The position numbers were made by a program, and so were the translations under genes. A stretch of 64,000 nucleotides of DNA from Halorussus salilacus (GTDB taxonomy: Archaea; Halobacteriota; Halobacteria; Halobacteriales; Haladaptataceae): positions 2,046,001-2,110,000 of the forward strand of contig NZ_CP099993.1 in NCBI RefSeq assembly GCF_024138125.1, written 5' to 3'. The first letter of the stretch is position 1, and each line of letters opens with the position of its first letter. The notes below the pieces were generated by a model. The model did no database searches and had not been told where the DNA came from. It saw only the letters and a program-made list of their open reading frames with translations. Below are positions 42,909-51,247 of this stretch, piece after piece.

Positions 42909-43196
42909 TTACTCTCCCCCGGTACCGGTATCTAACGTTCCCTCTTGCGGTGTCTGGGCGTCACGCCACCAGACTAATTCGAACTCGATGCTCTGTTTGG
43001 CCTCCGTATCGCCCTCCGACCAGTCGGACTCGCCTTCCAACTTGAAGGTCACCGGATTCGTCGGGTTCAACGCCACCTGCTGACCGCCGAGTTCGAGCGT
43101 CACATCCCCGCCACCGTCGAGTTGGTCTGCGAACTCCCGGAGGTACGAAGCGATCTCGGACCGCGTTTTCTCTGCTTCAGTTTCGAGTTCTCCCAT
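42909..43196 (-). CDS. Amphi-Trp domain protein
   Basis: 95 residues from the ATG at 43196 (starts at 43223 and 43238 are also open). ELETEAEKTRSEIASYLREF is an amphipathic helix, then strands DVTLELGGQQVALNPTNPVT and IEFELVWWRD with the paired Trp that name the family. It is a short stand-alone domain of unknown role, common in haloarchaea. First gene of the stress-type cluster that runs to 50925. Confidence 0.85.
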   Translation of the reverse strand: MGELETEAEKTRSEIASYLREFADQLDGGGDVTLELGGQQVALNPTNPVTFKLEGESDWSEGDTEAKQSIEFELVWWRDAQTPQEGTLDTGTGGE

Positions 43197-43331
43197 CGCA
43201 GATTGTACGCTGGGAACCTCCATAAACGAAGGGGCCAATTCCCGGTCGCGAGGAATAACCGCCTCCTGCTCCGTCGAAATCCATGACCGCCGTGGTTTTC
43301 AAGAGCGTATCAGACTGGCATGAAGAGTCGG

Positions 43332-44348
43332 TCAGCCGATGTCTCGCCTGTCGAGCCGGGACCAGTTATCCAAGCCGACGCGGAGGGTGGCCTTGAGCGC
43401 GCCCAGGACGACCGGGCCGAAGAACAGTCCCATGATTCCGAATGCGTACGCGCCTCCGAGGATACCGATGAGGATGACGGCGGGATTGAGTTTCGCATAC
43501 CTGTCGACGGCGAATGGCCGGAGATAGTCGTCGGTGAGTCCGACCACGATGACGCTGTAGACGAACAATCCGACGGCGAGCAACGGTGCGCCCGTGAGAT
43601 ACAGGTAGACCACCGCCCCGCCCCAGACCGGGATCGCACCGACGAGCGGAACCATCGCGAGAACGATCATGACGGCCGTCCAGAACACCGCGTTTGGAAC
43701 GCCAGTGACGGCGAGTCCGACCCCAGCGACGACCCCCTGGACGATGCCGACAAAGATGTGTCCGACCAGAACGCCCCACATCACGTCGTCGATCTCGGCG
43801 TAGAGGTCGCGCTGGATGTCTCTCGGGAGGGGAATCGTCCGGTAACACCAGTCGAGCAGTTCGCTGCCGTCTTTGAGGAGGTAGTAGACGAGAAAGAGCG
43901 CCAGCGCGACCCCGATGAGGTGGAAGGTGATCGTCCCGAATGCTTCGGTCGACCGTTCGAACACGACGGTCCCGATTTCTCGCCCTGAGCCGACGAGTCC
44001 CTCGGCGATATCGACCTCTCGTCCGGTGAGCTCCTCGATTCGGGCCTGTAGTAACTCGGTCTGCATCGCGTCAGCGTCGAAGTCCTGGAGGATTCGCTCG
44101 GCACTATCCGCCACGGTCCAAAAGACTACGACGAACGGTGCGACGAACCCCGCAACTGCCAGCACGACGAGAGAGAGCGCAGCCACCATCGGCGACGTGT
44201 ACGCTTCGAAGCGGACTTGGAGCGGATAGAGCACGTAAGCGAGGAGTACGGCACCGAGGACGTACTGGAGAAACGGGTGAACCAGTAGGACCGACAGGAC
44301 GAGGAGGACGGCAACGAGAGCGAGGAGAAACCCCTTACTGAGATTCAC
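43332..44348 (-). CDS. AI-2E family permease (PerM/YdiK-like)
   Basis: 338 residues from a GTG at 44348 (VNLSKGFLLALVAVL); an ATG at 44402 is also open. About eight membrane helices in the family pattern: two pairs at the N-terminus, a soluble stretch (about 85-150), and the late GAIPVWGGAVVYLYLTG and LNPAVILIGILGGAYAFG. Family members export small molecules or ions; the name autoinducer-2 exporter is historic. A TATA-like CTTTATG lies near 44450. Confidence 0.88.
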   Translation of the reverse strand: MNLSKGFLLALVAVLLVLSVLLVHPFLQYVLGAVLLAYVLYPLQVRFEAYTSPMVAALSLVVLAVAGFVAPFVVVFWTVADSAERILQDFDADAMQTELLQARIEELTGREVDIAEGLVGSGREIGTVVFERSTEAFGTITFHLIGVALALFLVYYLLKDGSELLDWCYRTIPLPRDIQRDLYAEIDDVMWGVLVGHIFVGIVQGVVAGVGLAVTGVPNAVFWTAVMIVLAMVPLVGAIPVWGGAVVYLYLTGAPLLAVGLFVYSVIVVGLTDDYLRPFAVDRYAKLNPAVILIGILGGAYAFGIMGLFFGPVVLGALKATLRVGLDNWSRLDRRDIG

Positions 44349-44538
44349 GACCGCAAATTCGGTAACCGATGACAAAAAGAGTACCGTTCGGTCCGAAACC
44401 ATCGTCGCGGGTACCGACGGTGGCGTACATACGCGAATTCCAGTTCGGCACATAAAGCCACCAGCAAGTCCCGAGGGTAACGCCCTCTCGGGGTGGATTT
44501 ATGGTCTCCAAGGTCGTGGAAATCGTGGGGGAGAACCG

Positions 44539-45030
44539 ATGCACTTCGATGAATTTACAGGCCAAGTACAGCATCGACTCGAACTTCCGGGGACTGCCGA
44601 GACGTTGCGGGCGATTCGGGCGACCCTCATGACGGTCGGGCAACGAATACCGGAGGGGGCGGCCGAGGACCTCGCCGCTTCGCTTCCGATGGAGATCAAG
44701 TGGTACATGACGGGCGCTGTGCACGAACACGGCCAGCGGTTCGATTGGCGGGAATTCCTCTCGCGAGTCAGCGAGATCGAGGGCATAGACCGGCCGGAGG
44801 CGGCGTACCACGCCCGAGTTATCATGGACCTCGTGAGCACCGCGGTACCGGAGTCCGATTTCTGGCAGTTACGCGACCAACTCCCCGAGAGCGAAGACGA
44901 CGAGGACTGGGGACAGCTGTTCGAGGTGACCGACGCGGGTGGCTGGGGCGAGGCACAGGAGAAACAGACGGGCGGCGGTCCGCAGTCCGACGCCGAAAGC
45001 GAAGCCGAACCGGGGGAGACGCCCGAGTGA
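44539..45030 (+). CDS. DUF2267 protein
   Basis: 163 residues. The core HFDEFTGQVQHRLELPGTAE, TLMTVGQRIPEGAAEDLAAS and GIDRPEAAYHARVIMDLVS is DUF2267, an all-helical domain often found beside CBS and universal stress proteins. The acidic C-terminal tail (SEAEPGETPE) is a haloarchaeal extension. A GGGGGAG lies about 6 nt before the ATG, as for the following CBS gene. Confidence 0.9.
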   Translation: MHFDEFTGQVQHRLELPGTAETLRAIRATLMTVGQRIPEGAAEDLAASLPMEIKWYMTGAVHEHGQRFDWREFLSRVSEIEGIDRPEAAYHARVIMDLVSTAVPESDFWQLRDQLPESEDDEDWGQLFEVTDAGGWGEAQEKQTGGGPQSDAESEAEPGETPE

Positions 45031-45165
45031 CGACCCCGGGGTCCGAAAACCGACCGCCGGACCTTCGAAAGCAGTACGCTGTCGTGAGGTTCGCCCCGAG
45101 CCTGTCAGATGGGCAGAGTTACTGATTAACCCGCCGAGCGCATACGTAGTCGTGGGGGAACGCAC

Positions 45166-46392
45166 ATGGATATCACAGACATCGTCACCAGCGATTACAC
45201 CGCGTTCGACGTGGGGACACCGATCTCGAAAGTCTCGGGGGCCTTCGACGACCCGTCCCTGAAGGCGGTCGTGATCACGGACGGCGACGAGTACGAGGGC
45301 GTACTCACGCGACGCCAACTGGCGTCGTCGCATCACCAGCCCAGCGAGAAGGCCAGATCGCGGGTGTGGCACGCACCAACCGTCGAACGAACCGAGGACG
45401 TGCGCGAGGTCGCCCGCCTGATGGTCGGGAGCGACGCCAAATTGCTCCCGGTCGAGGACCGCGATGGCGCACTGATCGGGGTCGTGACGGGCGACGACCT
45501 CCTGAAGAAGGTCACGCCCTATCTCAACGTCATCTCCGTGGACGACGTGAGTAGCGACGACCTCGTGACGCTGGGGCCCGAGGAGACCATCGGCAAGGCG
45601 CTTCATGTGTTCCGCGAACACCGGATCACCCACCTCCCCGTGATGGAGGATGGCGACCTCGCGGGAGTCGTCAGTCTCCACGACGTTATCGGCTTTACCA
45701 CCCGAGAGGTGCGACGGAGTCAAGGCGGCGACCCCGGTGGGACGGACTCGTTCGGCGGCGATATTTCCGACAGCTCCGGCCGCTCGCGCCGGGGTGGCTT
45801 CGGTGCTCGGGAAGGCGACCGGGCGCGCCTGCTCGATCTCCCGGTCGAGGACGTGATGACCGAGACGGTCGGGACCGTCAGTCCGGGGCGGCCCCTCGAC
45901 GAGGCCGTCGAGGAGATGTTCGAACTCGGTGGCTCGTCGCTCGTCGTCGAAGCGGACGACGAACCAGACGGAATCGTCACCAAAACGGACGTGCTGGAAG
46001 CGCTGACGTGGACGGGCGAAGAGCGCCGCCCCGTTCAGGTGTTCGGCATCGAGCACATCGACGATATCACTTACGACGAGATCGCGGACATGATCGAGAA
46101 CGTGACTCGGAAGTACGGCGACATGACCGTTCTCGAAGCCAAGATTCATCTCCACGAGCACAAAGAGACGTTCCGCGGAACGCCACTCGTGCTCGCGCGC
46201 ATTCGACTCTACACCGACAAGGGGCACTTTATCGCGTCGGACGAGGGGTTCGGCGCGAGCCACGCGCTCCACCTCGCGCTGAACATGGTCGAGCGTCAGA
46301 TACTCGAAGGAAAGACCCACGGACAGACCAAGAAACACCCCGATGCGGAGTACTGGGAGCGGATGTACGGCTGGTGGCTGACCGGCGAATGA
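45166..46392 (+). CDS. Four-CBS protein fused to a ribosome-hibernation-factor-like domain
   Basis: 408 residues. Four CBS domains at about 1-55, 68-122, 126-185 and 222-278, with typical ends such as LIGVVTGDDLLKKV and LAGVVSLHDVIGF; a glycine/serine linker (about 190-215) splits the second pair. The C-terminal 110 residues (VTRKYGDMTVLEAKIHLHEH, RIRLYTDKGHFIASDEG, ASHALHLALNMVERQI) look like the S30AE/HPF fold. CBS pairs bind adenine nucleotides, so energy state may control ribosome binding. GGGGGAA precedes the ATG. Confidence 0.87.
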   Translation: MDITDIVTSDYTAFDVGTPISKVSGAFDDPSLKAVVITDGDEYEGVLTRRQLASSHHQPSEKARSRVWHAPTVERTEDVREVARLMVGSDAKLLPVEDRDGALIGVVTGDDLLKKVTPYLNVISVDDVSSDDLVTLGPEETIGKALHVFREHRITHLPVMEDGDLAGVVSLHDVIGFTTREVRRSQGGDPGGTDSFGGDISDSSGRSRRGGFGAREGDRARLLDLPVEDVMTETVGTVSPGRPLDEAVEEMFELGGSSLVVEADDEPDGIVTKTDVLEALTWTGEERRPVQVFGIEHIDDITYDEIADMIENVTRKYGDMTVLEAKIHLHEHKETFRGTPLVLARIRLYTDKGHFIASDEGFGASHALHLALNMVERQILEGKTHGQTKKHPDAEYWERMYGWWLTGE

Positions 46393-46469
46393 CAGCGGGT
46401 GAAAAACGAACGTCTCGAACACTGAGTATCGGCCCCTCGTTTTTTCTCGTGGGCGTGGTAGACCGGGTG

Positions 46470-47990
46470 ATGGTCAGCAACGAACGAAACGTCTCGCGGC
46501 GCCGAGTGTTGCGCGTCGGAGGGGGCGCGGTACTACTTGGAATCGCAGGCAATCGGGGAGTGCGAGGAATCGAACCGGAGTCGGTCGGTGAGCCTCAAGA
46601 GCAAAGAGGCGGTGACGGACAGGGGACTACTCTCGTCGCCACAGAAGGTCGGGTCGAGGTTGCGCCGGGCGAGACCAGCGATACGTGGCTGTACGACGAC
46701 CGGTATCCCGGACCGGAGCTCCGCGTGAGCGAGGGAGACACGCTACGCGTCTCCGTCGAGAACCGGTTGCCGGAGGAGACGACGGTTCACTGGCACGGAG
46801 TTCCCGTCCCGAACCCGATGGACGGCGTTCCGAACGTCACGCAGGACCCGGTCCCGCCCGGTGAGACGTTCACGTACGAGTACGAGGCGTCGCCAGCGGG
46901 CACCTACGTCTATCACAGCCACGTCGGTCTACAACTCGACAGGGCACTTAACGGGCCACTGATCGTCGAGGAAGAGTCACCCCACGTCGAGTACGACCGG
47001 GAGTACACGCTGGTGATCGACGACTACCTCTCTGGGGACCCGATACTCGACTCCATCGAGGCGCCGCCCGGGGGAGGCCGCGGTGGCGGACCTGATGGCG
47101 GCGGTGGCGGACCTGGCGGCGGTGGTGGACCCGGCGGCGGCGGGCCCGATGGCCGCGGTCCGGGCGACGGAGGGCGAAACGGCGGGATGAGAGGTGGCGG
47201 TCCGATGCAGGGCCGCCGTCCCCCGTACGAGGGGATGGTCGTCAACGGTCGGCTCCCCTCGGACCCGCCGGTGTTCGAGGTCGAAGAAGGCGAGCGCGTC
47301 CGACTGCGGTTCATCAACCCCAGCGGCGCAACGACGTACCGCGTCGGCGTCGGCGGCCACTCGATGGCCGTCACGCACGCCGACGGACGACCGGTCGAAC
47401 CGACGGACGTCGACTCCTTCTACATCAGCATGGGCGAACGCTACGACGCGGTCATCGAAGCCGACTCCCCGGGGCACTGGGCCGTCGTCGCCGCGCCCGT
47501 CGTCGGAAACGAGCGACCCGGGGAAGCCGTACTGCGATACGAGAACGCGACCGGAGACGGCTCCGCGGGACGACCGCAATTCGACGGTCGAACGCTCCAG
47601 TACGGCGACCTCCGGGCGCTCGAACCGCTCGATGTTGGGGGTTCACCGGACCGGACGTTCGACCTCTCCCTCTCGGGTGGGATGATGCGGGATTCCGGAG
47701 CGTGGACCATCGACGGCCAGGCGTATCCGGACGCCGACCCCCTAGAGATTCGCGAGGGCGAACACGTCCGGGTGCGGATGACGAACCATAGTCCGGCGAT
47801 CCACCCGATGCATCTTCACGGCCACTTCTTCCAGGTCGGAGATGCGGTCAAGGACACCGTCCTCGTCCCACCCCACCGGGGACAGATTTCGTTCGACTTT
47901 CTGGCGGACAATCCCGGGGACTGGCTCTTCCACTGTCACAACAACTATCATCTGGAACGAGGGATGGCTCGCGTCTTCGAGTACGTCTGA
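46470..47990 (+). CDS. Secreted multicopper oxidase
   Basis: 506 residues from the ATG at 46470. Tat-type start NVSRRRVLRVGGGAVLLGIA. Copper ligands appear in the laccase order: HWHG, HSH (in YVYHSHVG), then HPMHLHGH and FHCHNNYHLERGM. A Gly-rich insert (about 200-250, GGGRGGGPDGG onward) separates domain 1 from domain 2 and is encoded by GGCGG-type repeats. Likely substrates are metal ions or phenolics outside the cell. It follows the CBS gene in the same direction. Confidence 0.93.
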   Translation: MVSNERNVSRRRVLRVGGGAVLLGIAGNRGVRGIEPESVGEPQEQRGGDGQGTTLVATEGRVEVAPGETSDTWLYDDRYPGPELRVSEGDTLRVSVENRLPEETTVHWHGVPVPNPMDGVPNVTQDPVPPGETFTYEYEASPAGTYVYHSHVGLQLDRALNGPLIVEEESPHVEYDREYTLVIDDYLSGDPILDSIEAPPGGGRGGGPDGGGGGPGGGGGPGGGGPDGRGPGDGGRNGGMRGGGPMQGRRPPYEGMVVNGRLPSDPPVFEVEEGERVRLRFINPSGATTYRVGVGGHSMAVTHADGRPVEPTDVDSFYISMGERYDAVIEADSPGHWAVVAAPVVGNERPGEAVLRYENATGDGSAGRPQFDGRTLQYGDLRALEPLDVGGSPDRTFDLSLSGGMMRDSGAWTIDGQAYPDADPLEIREGEHVRVRMTNHSPAIHPMHLHGHFFQVGDAVKDTVLVPPHRGQISFDFLADNPGDWLFHCHNNYHLERGMARVFEYV

Positions 47991-48063
47991 GGAGCATCCC
48001 CGGTTTTCGGGCGTACGTGTTAGAACCGGTCGGACGGAGCAATTGCCCCTGCGCGTTACCCGA

Positions 48064-48513
48064 TCACCGGACGACGGTCACCGGTACTTCAGCGCGGCGA
48101 ACCACCCTTTCTGCGACACTGCCCAAGACGACGCGTTCGATTCTCTGCCGACCGTGGCTCCCGATGACGATTTGGGAGACGTCGTGTTCGGCAGTGTACT
48201 GGAGTATCGTCCGAGCGGGTCGTCCGACCTCCGTCACCGTCTCTATCTCGATGTCGAATTCGTCGGCGCGTTCCTCTGCCTTCGCGTGAATCTCGGTCGC
48301 GCGGTCCTGTGCGTCGTCGTACCAGTCCTCTGCGACGGGCAACCCTCCGGCTTCTGCGGCATAGACGGAATCAATCGGGTCGATGACATGGATGGTCGTG
48401 ATAGTCGCGTCGGGAAACGTTTCGAGCGCGTATTCGAGCGCCCGGTCTGCAGGCGGTGAACCGTCAATCGGGACGAGTATACGCCGGGTCACGTCGGGGC
48501 CAACGACGACCAT
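48064..48513 (-). CDS. Universal stress protein (UspA family)
   Basis: 149 residues from the ATG at 48513. ILVPIDGSPPADRALEYALE begins the fold, and IVIGSHGRQRIERVVLGSVA followed by VVRRAEVPVTVV contains the ATP-binding G-2x-G-9x-G(S) pattern. Such proteins appear under starvation and hypoxia in bacteria. It is divergent from the VIT1-like transporter; a perfect operator-like palindrome lies between them. Confidence 0.92.
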   Translation of the reverse strand: MVVVGPDVTRRILVPIDGSPPADRALEYALETFPDATITTIHVIDPIDSVYAAEAGGLPVAEDWYDDAQDRATEIHAKAEERADEFDIEIETVTEVGRPARTILQYTAEHDVSQIVIGSHGRQRIERVVLGSVAERVVRRAEVPVTVVR

Positions 48514-48528
48514 CGAGAAATAGTCTTG

Positions 48529-48548
48529 GCTACCGACGGTTCGGTAGC
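48529..48548. promoter_or_regulatory. Palindrome GCTACCGA-N4-TCGGTAGC between usp and the VIT1-like gene
   Basis: 8-bp arms around CGGT, 16 nt from the usp start and 53 nt from the transporter start. In an 88-base divergent promoter region it is a good candidate for a shared operator. Confidence 0.5.
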
Positions 48549-48600
48549 TCTGAGAACTGAACAAGGCTTGTAGTCGTTCGAGTCGAAAGCCAGTGCACGA

Positions 48601-49140
48601 ATGCTTACAGAACTCCTCGAAGACGAAGTGGAAGCGTCTGGCGAGTACGTGGCCGAAGTGATTTACGGTGCGAACGACGGTATCATCACGACGTTCGCCG
48701 TCGTCTCGGGAGTCGCGGGGGCCGCATTGCAACCGTCTATCGTCCTGATCCTCGGGATAGCAAATCTGTTGGCAGATGGATTCTCGATGGGGATGAGCAA
48801 CTATCTCAGTCGTCGCTCGGAAATAGCGTATCGAACTTCCGTCGAGAACACGGGCCCTGAGACTGACGAGGGCAAATCGCCGACGAGTACGGCCGCCGTC
48901 ACCTTCGTGGCGTTCGTCGTTGCCGGGTGGGCACCGCTGTTTCCGTACATCTTCGTCCTCGAACCGCTGTTTCCGGTATCGCTCGCAGTTACCGGCGTCG
49001 CGTTCTTCGCCGTCGGTGCGAGTCGGAGCATCGTGACCGACCGACGATGGTACGTCAACGGCGGTGAGATGTTCGCCGTCGGCATGCTCGCCGCCGCCGT
49101 CGCCTACGCCGTCGGAACTCTCCTGAAGGGTATCGCGTAG
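48601..49140 (+). CDS. VIT1/CCC1-type metal transporter
   Basis: 179 residues. EVIYGANDGIITTFAVVSGV and GIANLLADGFSMGMSNYLS are the family signature; about five membrane helices. Family members move Fe2+ or Mn2+ into stores or out of the cytoplasm. The polar middle region found in plant VIT1 is short here. Divergent from usp. Confidence 0.9.
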   Translation: MLTELLEDEVEASGEYVAEVIYGANDGIITTFAVVSGVAGAALQPSIVLILGIANLLADGFSMGMSNYLSRRSEIAYRTSVENTGPETDEGKSPTSTAAVTFVAFVVAGWAPLFPYIFVLEPLFPVSLAVTGVAFFAVGASRSIVTDRRWYVNGGEMFAVGMLAAAVAYAVGTLLKGIA

Positions 49141-49142
49141 CG

Positions 49143-49158
49143 TGATTGGCTTGCCAAT
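49143..49158 (+). terminator. Short hairpin after the VIT1-like gene
   Basis: GATTGGC-TT-GCCAATC, 7-bp perfect stem 2 nt after the stop codon. The remaining gap to 49316 shows no other feature. Confidence 0.45.
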
Positions 49159-49316
49159 CGATACTCAGCGACCGCCCTACTAGCTCGTCTCATCTCTCCT
49201 CGCGTAGGGAGGCTCCGCCACGTTTCCATCTCCGGTCGAGGGGGCGAACGGAACGTCTCTCCGGCTATTCGAGTCCGTAAACGCCACCGTAGTTCGAGAA
49301 CAAGTGGCCCTGTCCG

Positions 49317-49772
49317 TCAGTCCATCGTCTTGGCCTCTTTCTTCCCCGTCACGTCGGCCGACGTCAGTCGGAAGAATCGGAACTGGAGTTCGACCGGATG
49401 TCTGTCGTAAACGTCCACGAGCGGAATCTCCACTCGTTGCATCGCTTCGGCCACCTCGGGATCGAGCGCCGACTTGGTAATCTCTTCGAGATGACCCGTC
49501 GCTACAACGCTCCGCCAGCCGCTCTCGGTGTCCTCGTACGTAACGAACGAAACTGGACGGTCTTCATCGACGACGTCGTTCTTCCCCGTTTCGGGGCCGA
49601 ACGCGAGCCGGAAGGTGAACGTCCCCGTCTCGGCGTCGTATCCGTACGAGATCGGGAGTGAGTACGGCGGTTCGTCGTCGTCCGTATCGAACGAGACGAC
49701 ACCCGTTCCACCCCGACCCAGAAATTCGTCGCGTTCCTCGTCGCTCATCTGAACTGAACGGACATCTTCCAT
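49317..49772 (-). CDS. Pyridoxamine-phosphate-oxidase-fold flavin/haem-binding protein 1
   Basis: 151 residues from the ATG at 49772 (49799 is also open). EDVRSVQMSDEERDEFL, TGVVSFDTDDDEPPYSLPIS and YGYDAETGTFTFRLAFGP mark the split-barrel fold of PNPOx-like proteins; the end TSADVTGKKEAKTMD is shared with the next gene. A TATA-like region with ATACCTTATTG lies upstream. It is one of three paralogues in tandem. The cofactor cannot be read from sequence. Confidence 0.85.
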   Translation of the reverse strand: MEDVRSVQMSDEERDEFLGRGGTGVVSFDTDDDEPPYSLPISYGYDAETGTFTFRLAFGPETGKNDVVDEDRPVSFVTYEDTESGWRSVVATGHLEEITKSALDPEVAEAMQRVEIPLVDVYDRHPVELQFRFFRLTSADVTGKKEAKTMD

Positions 49773-49888
49773 ACTGAAAGATAACTCCTGCCCGGGCAAT
49801 AAGGTATTCTCTCACCTTCTGATAGCTTTGGGGTGGACCGGGGTCCTCACCCGCATCTACCCCGCCGGTACTGTCGTCACCTCCCCGT

Positions 49889-50338
49889 TCAGGAGTCGTG
49901 CTTGACTTCCTTGCGCCCGGTGAGCCTCTGCGGGTCGAGACGGAAGTGACGGAAATCGATATCCTCCGGCGGACGGTCGAAGATATCCACCTCCGGGATA
50001 TCGACTGCCCACATCGCTTGGACGACAGTTGCATCGTACGGCATGTCAGACACTTCCGTCAGTCGACCGGACGCGACGACGCTCCGCCACCCATCGTCGG
50101 TCCGCTCGTGGGTGGCGAAGGTAACCGGGTTGTCGAGTAACGCCGTCTTCCCGCTCTCGGGCGGTAACGCGAGTCGGAAATAGAAGGCCTCTCCGTCCGT
50201 GTCGTATCCGTACGACACCGGCACCGAAAACGGCGGATCTCCGCTCTCGGTCGAAAACGACAGTATCCCGGTCCCACCGGTGCCGAGGAACTCGTTCATC
50301 TCGCCCTCGCTCAGTTGCACCCATCGAAGCCCCTCCAT
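49889..50338 (-). CDS. Pyridoxamine-phosphate-oxidase-fold protein 2
   Basis: 149 residues from the ATG at 50338. EGLRWVQLSEGEMNEFLGTG, ILSFSTESGDPPFSVPVSYG and the end DPQRLTGRKEVKHDS align with the neighbouring paralogue (TGKKEAK). It would bind FMN, F420 or haem. Upstream frame sequence to 50569 lacks family character and is left out. It is divergent from paralogue 3. Confidence 0.85.
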   Translation of the reverse strand: MEGLRWVQLSEGEMNEFLGTGGTGILSFSTESGDPPFSVPVSYGYDTDGEAFYFRLALPPESGKTALLDNPVTFATHERTDDGWRSVVASGRLTEVSDMPYDATVVQAMWAVDIPEVDIFDRPPEDIDFRHFRLDPQRLTGRKEVKHDS

Positions 50339-50478
50339 AATCGATGATACACCCTCGAAGGTGGTAAATGGCCCTGCTGCGACATCCATCGATAGTCGAG
50401 TCCGGGTGGGGTAACAGTCGACCCTTTCCTCGGAAAATCGCTGGTGAACGTTATGTGATTGCTCACCGTAGTCCTCAT

Positions 50479-50925
50479 ATGGAGCATGTGGACTACAGAT
50501 ACATCGGGGGGATGAGTGAGGAGAGGGTCGATCAGTACCTCCGGAACCACGGTCACGGTGTTCTCGCACTTGCCGACGACAACGACAGCTACGCCGTGCC
50601 GCTCGACTACTACTACGACGGATCGCGCCTGTTCCTCCGGGTCAGTACCAAGCCAGATAGTGAGAAGGTCGCGTTCGCGGAGACCACCGAGACCGCGACG
50701 TTCGTCGTCTACGATGTCGACGAAGACACCACCTGGAGTATTCTGGTTCGCGGAGCGGTCCGTCGACTGTCAGAGGCTGAACAGCAGGAATTCACGGACA
50801 CGGTTATCAACGAGACGTTTTCTCCGTTCCGCCTCTTCGACGAAGACGTCGAAGAAGTCACGATGACCATTTACGAACTCGACCCCGAGCGGATTACCGG
50901 ACGCCAGTCGGTCGAATCGAGTTAA
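50479..50925 (+). CDS. Pyridoxamine-phosphate-oxidase-fold protein 3
   Basis: 148 residues from the ATG at 50479. EHVDYRYIGGMSEERVDQYL, GVLALADDNDSYAVPLDYYY, LFLRVSTKPDSEKVAFAET and the end DPERITGRQSVES show the same fold as the two minus-strand paralogues but with more distant sequence. GGTGA/TCACC arms (50443 and 50463) flank an AT-rich stretch likely to be its promoter. Confidence 0.86.
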   Translation: MEHVDYRYIGGMSEERVDQYLRNHGHGVLALADDNDSYAVPLDYYYDGSRLFLRVSTKPDSEKVAFAETTETATFVVYDVDEDTTWSILVRGAVRRLSEAEQQEFTDTVINETFSPFRLFDEDVEEVTMTIYELDPERITGRQSVESS

Positions 50926-51247
50926 CACAACCGTCTGCCTTCTTCGTCCGTGCCTCCGAATCCCGAAATCGGGTAGCGGTGGGTGCCGTTCCTGCGGTCG
51001 AGACGGAGTAGCCCCCGTCCGGGGGCAGCAGGGGTGGGTGGCCGGAGGGACACGACAGGGGTCATGAGGCGCGACCCTCGGGATTCTGCCGCCACGTCGG
51101 AACTCACACGACCGGTAATTGTGTCGATAGCCTAGTATATTCGGGAGAAGCGAACGGCGGGGTGCGTATAGCGAGACCGCGCTGACTGGCGTCGAACCCA
51201 GTAGGAGCCGTATAACTTTACTCCGAACTCCCTTCCGTCGGTGACGA
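50926..51247. other. Gene-free interval with promoter of the ParB-like gene
   Basis: 322 bases. I find no gene. It contains a GTCCGGGGGCAG-type GC hairpin near 51015-51030 and, at 51207-51220, an AT-rich CCGTATAACTTTA that would serve as TATA for the gene at 51248. Confidence 0.55.

Noticed and set aside
49889-50569. 226-codon version of PNPOx-fold protein 2
   Set aside because: The extra N-terminal 77 residues lack family character and would run through the divergent promoter of paralogue 3.
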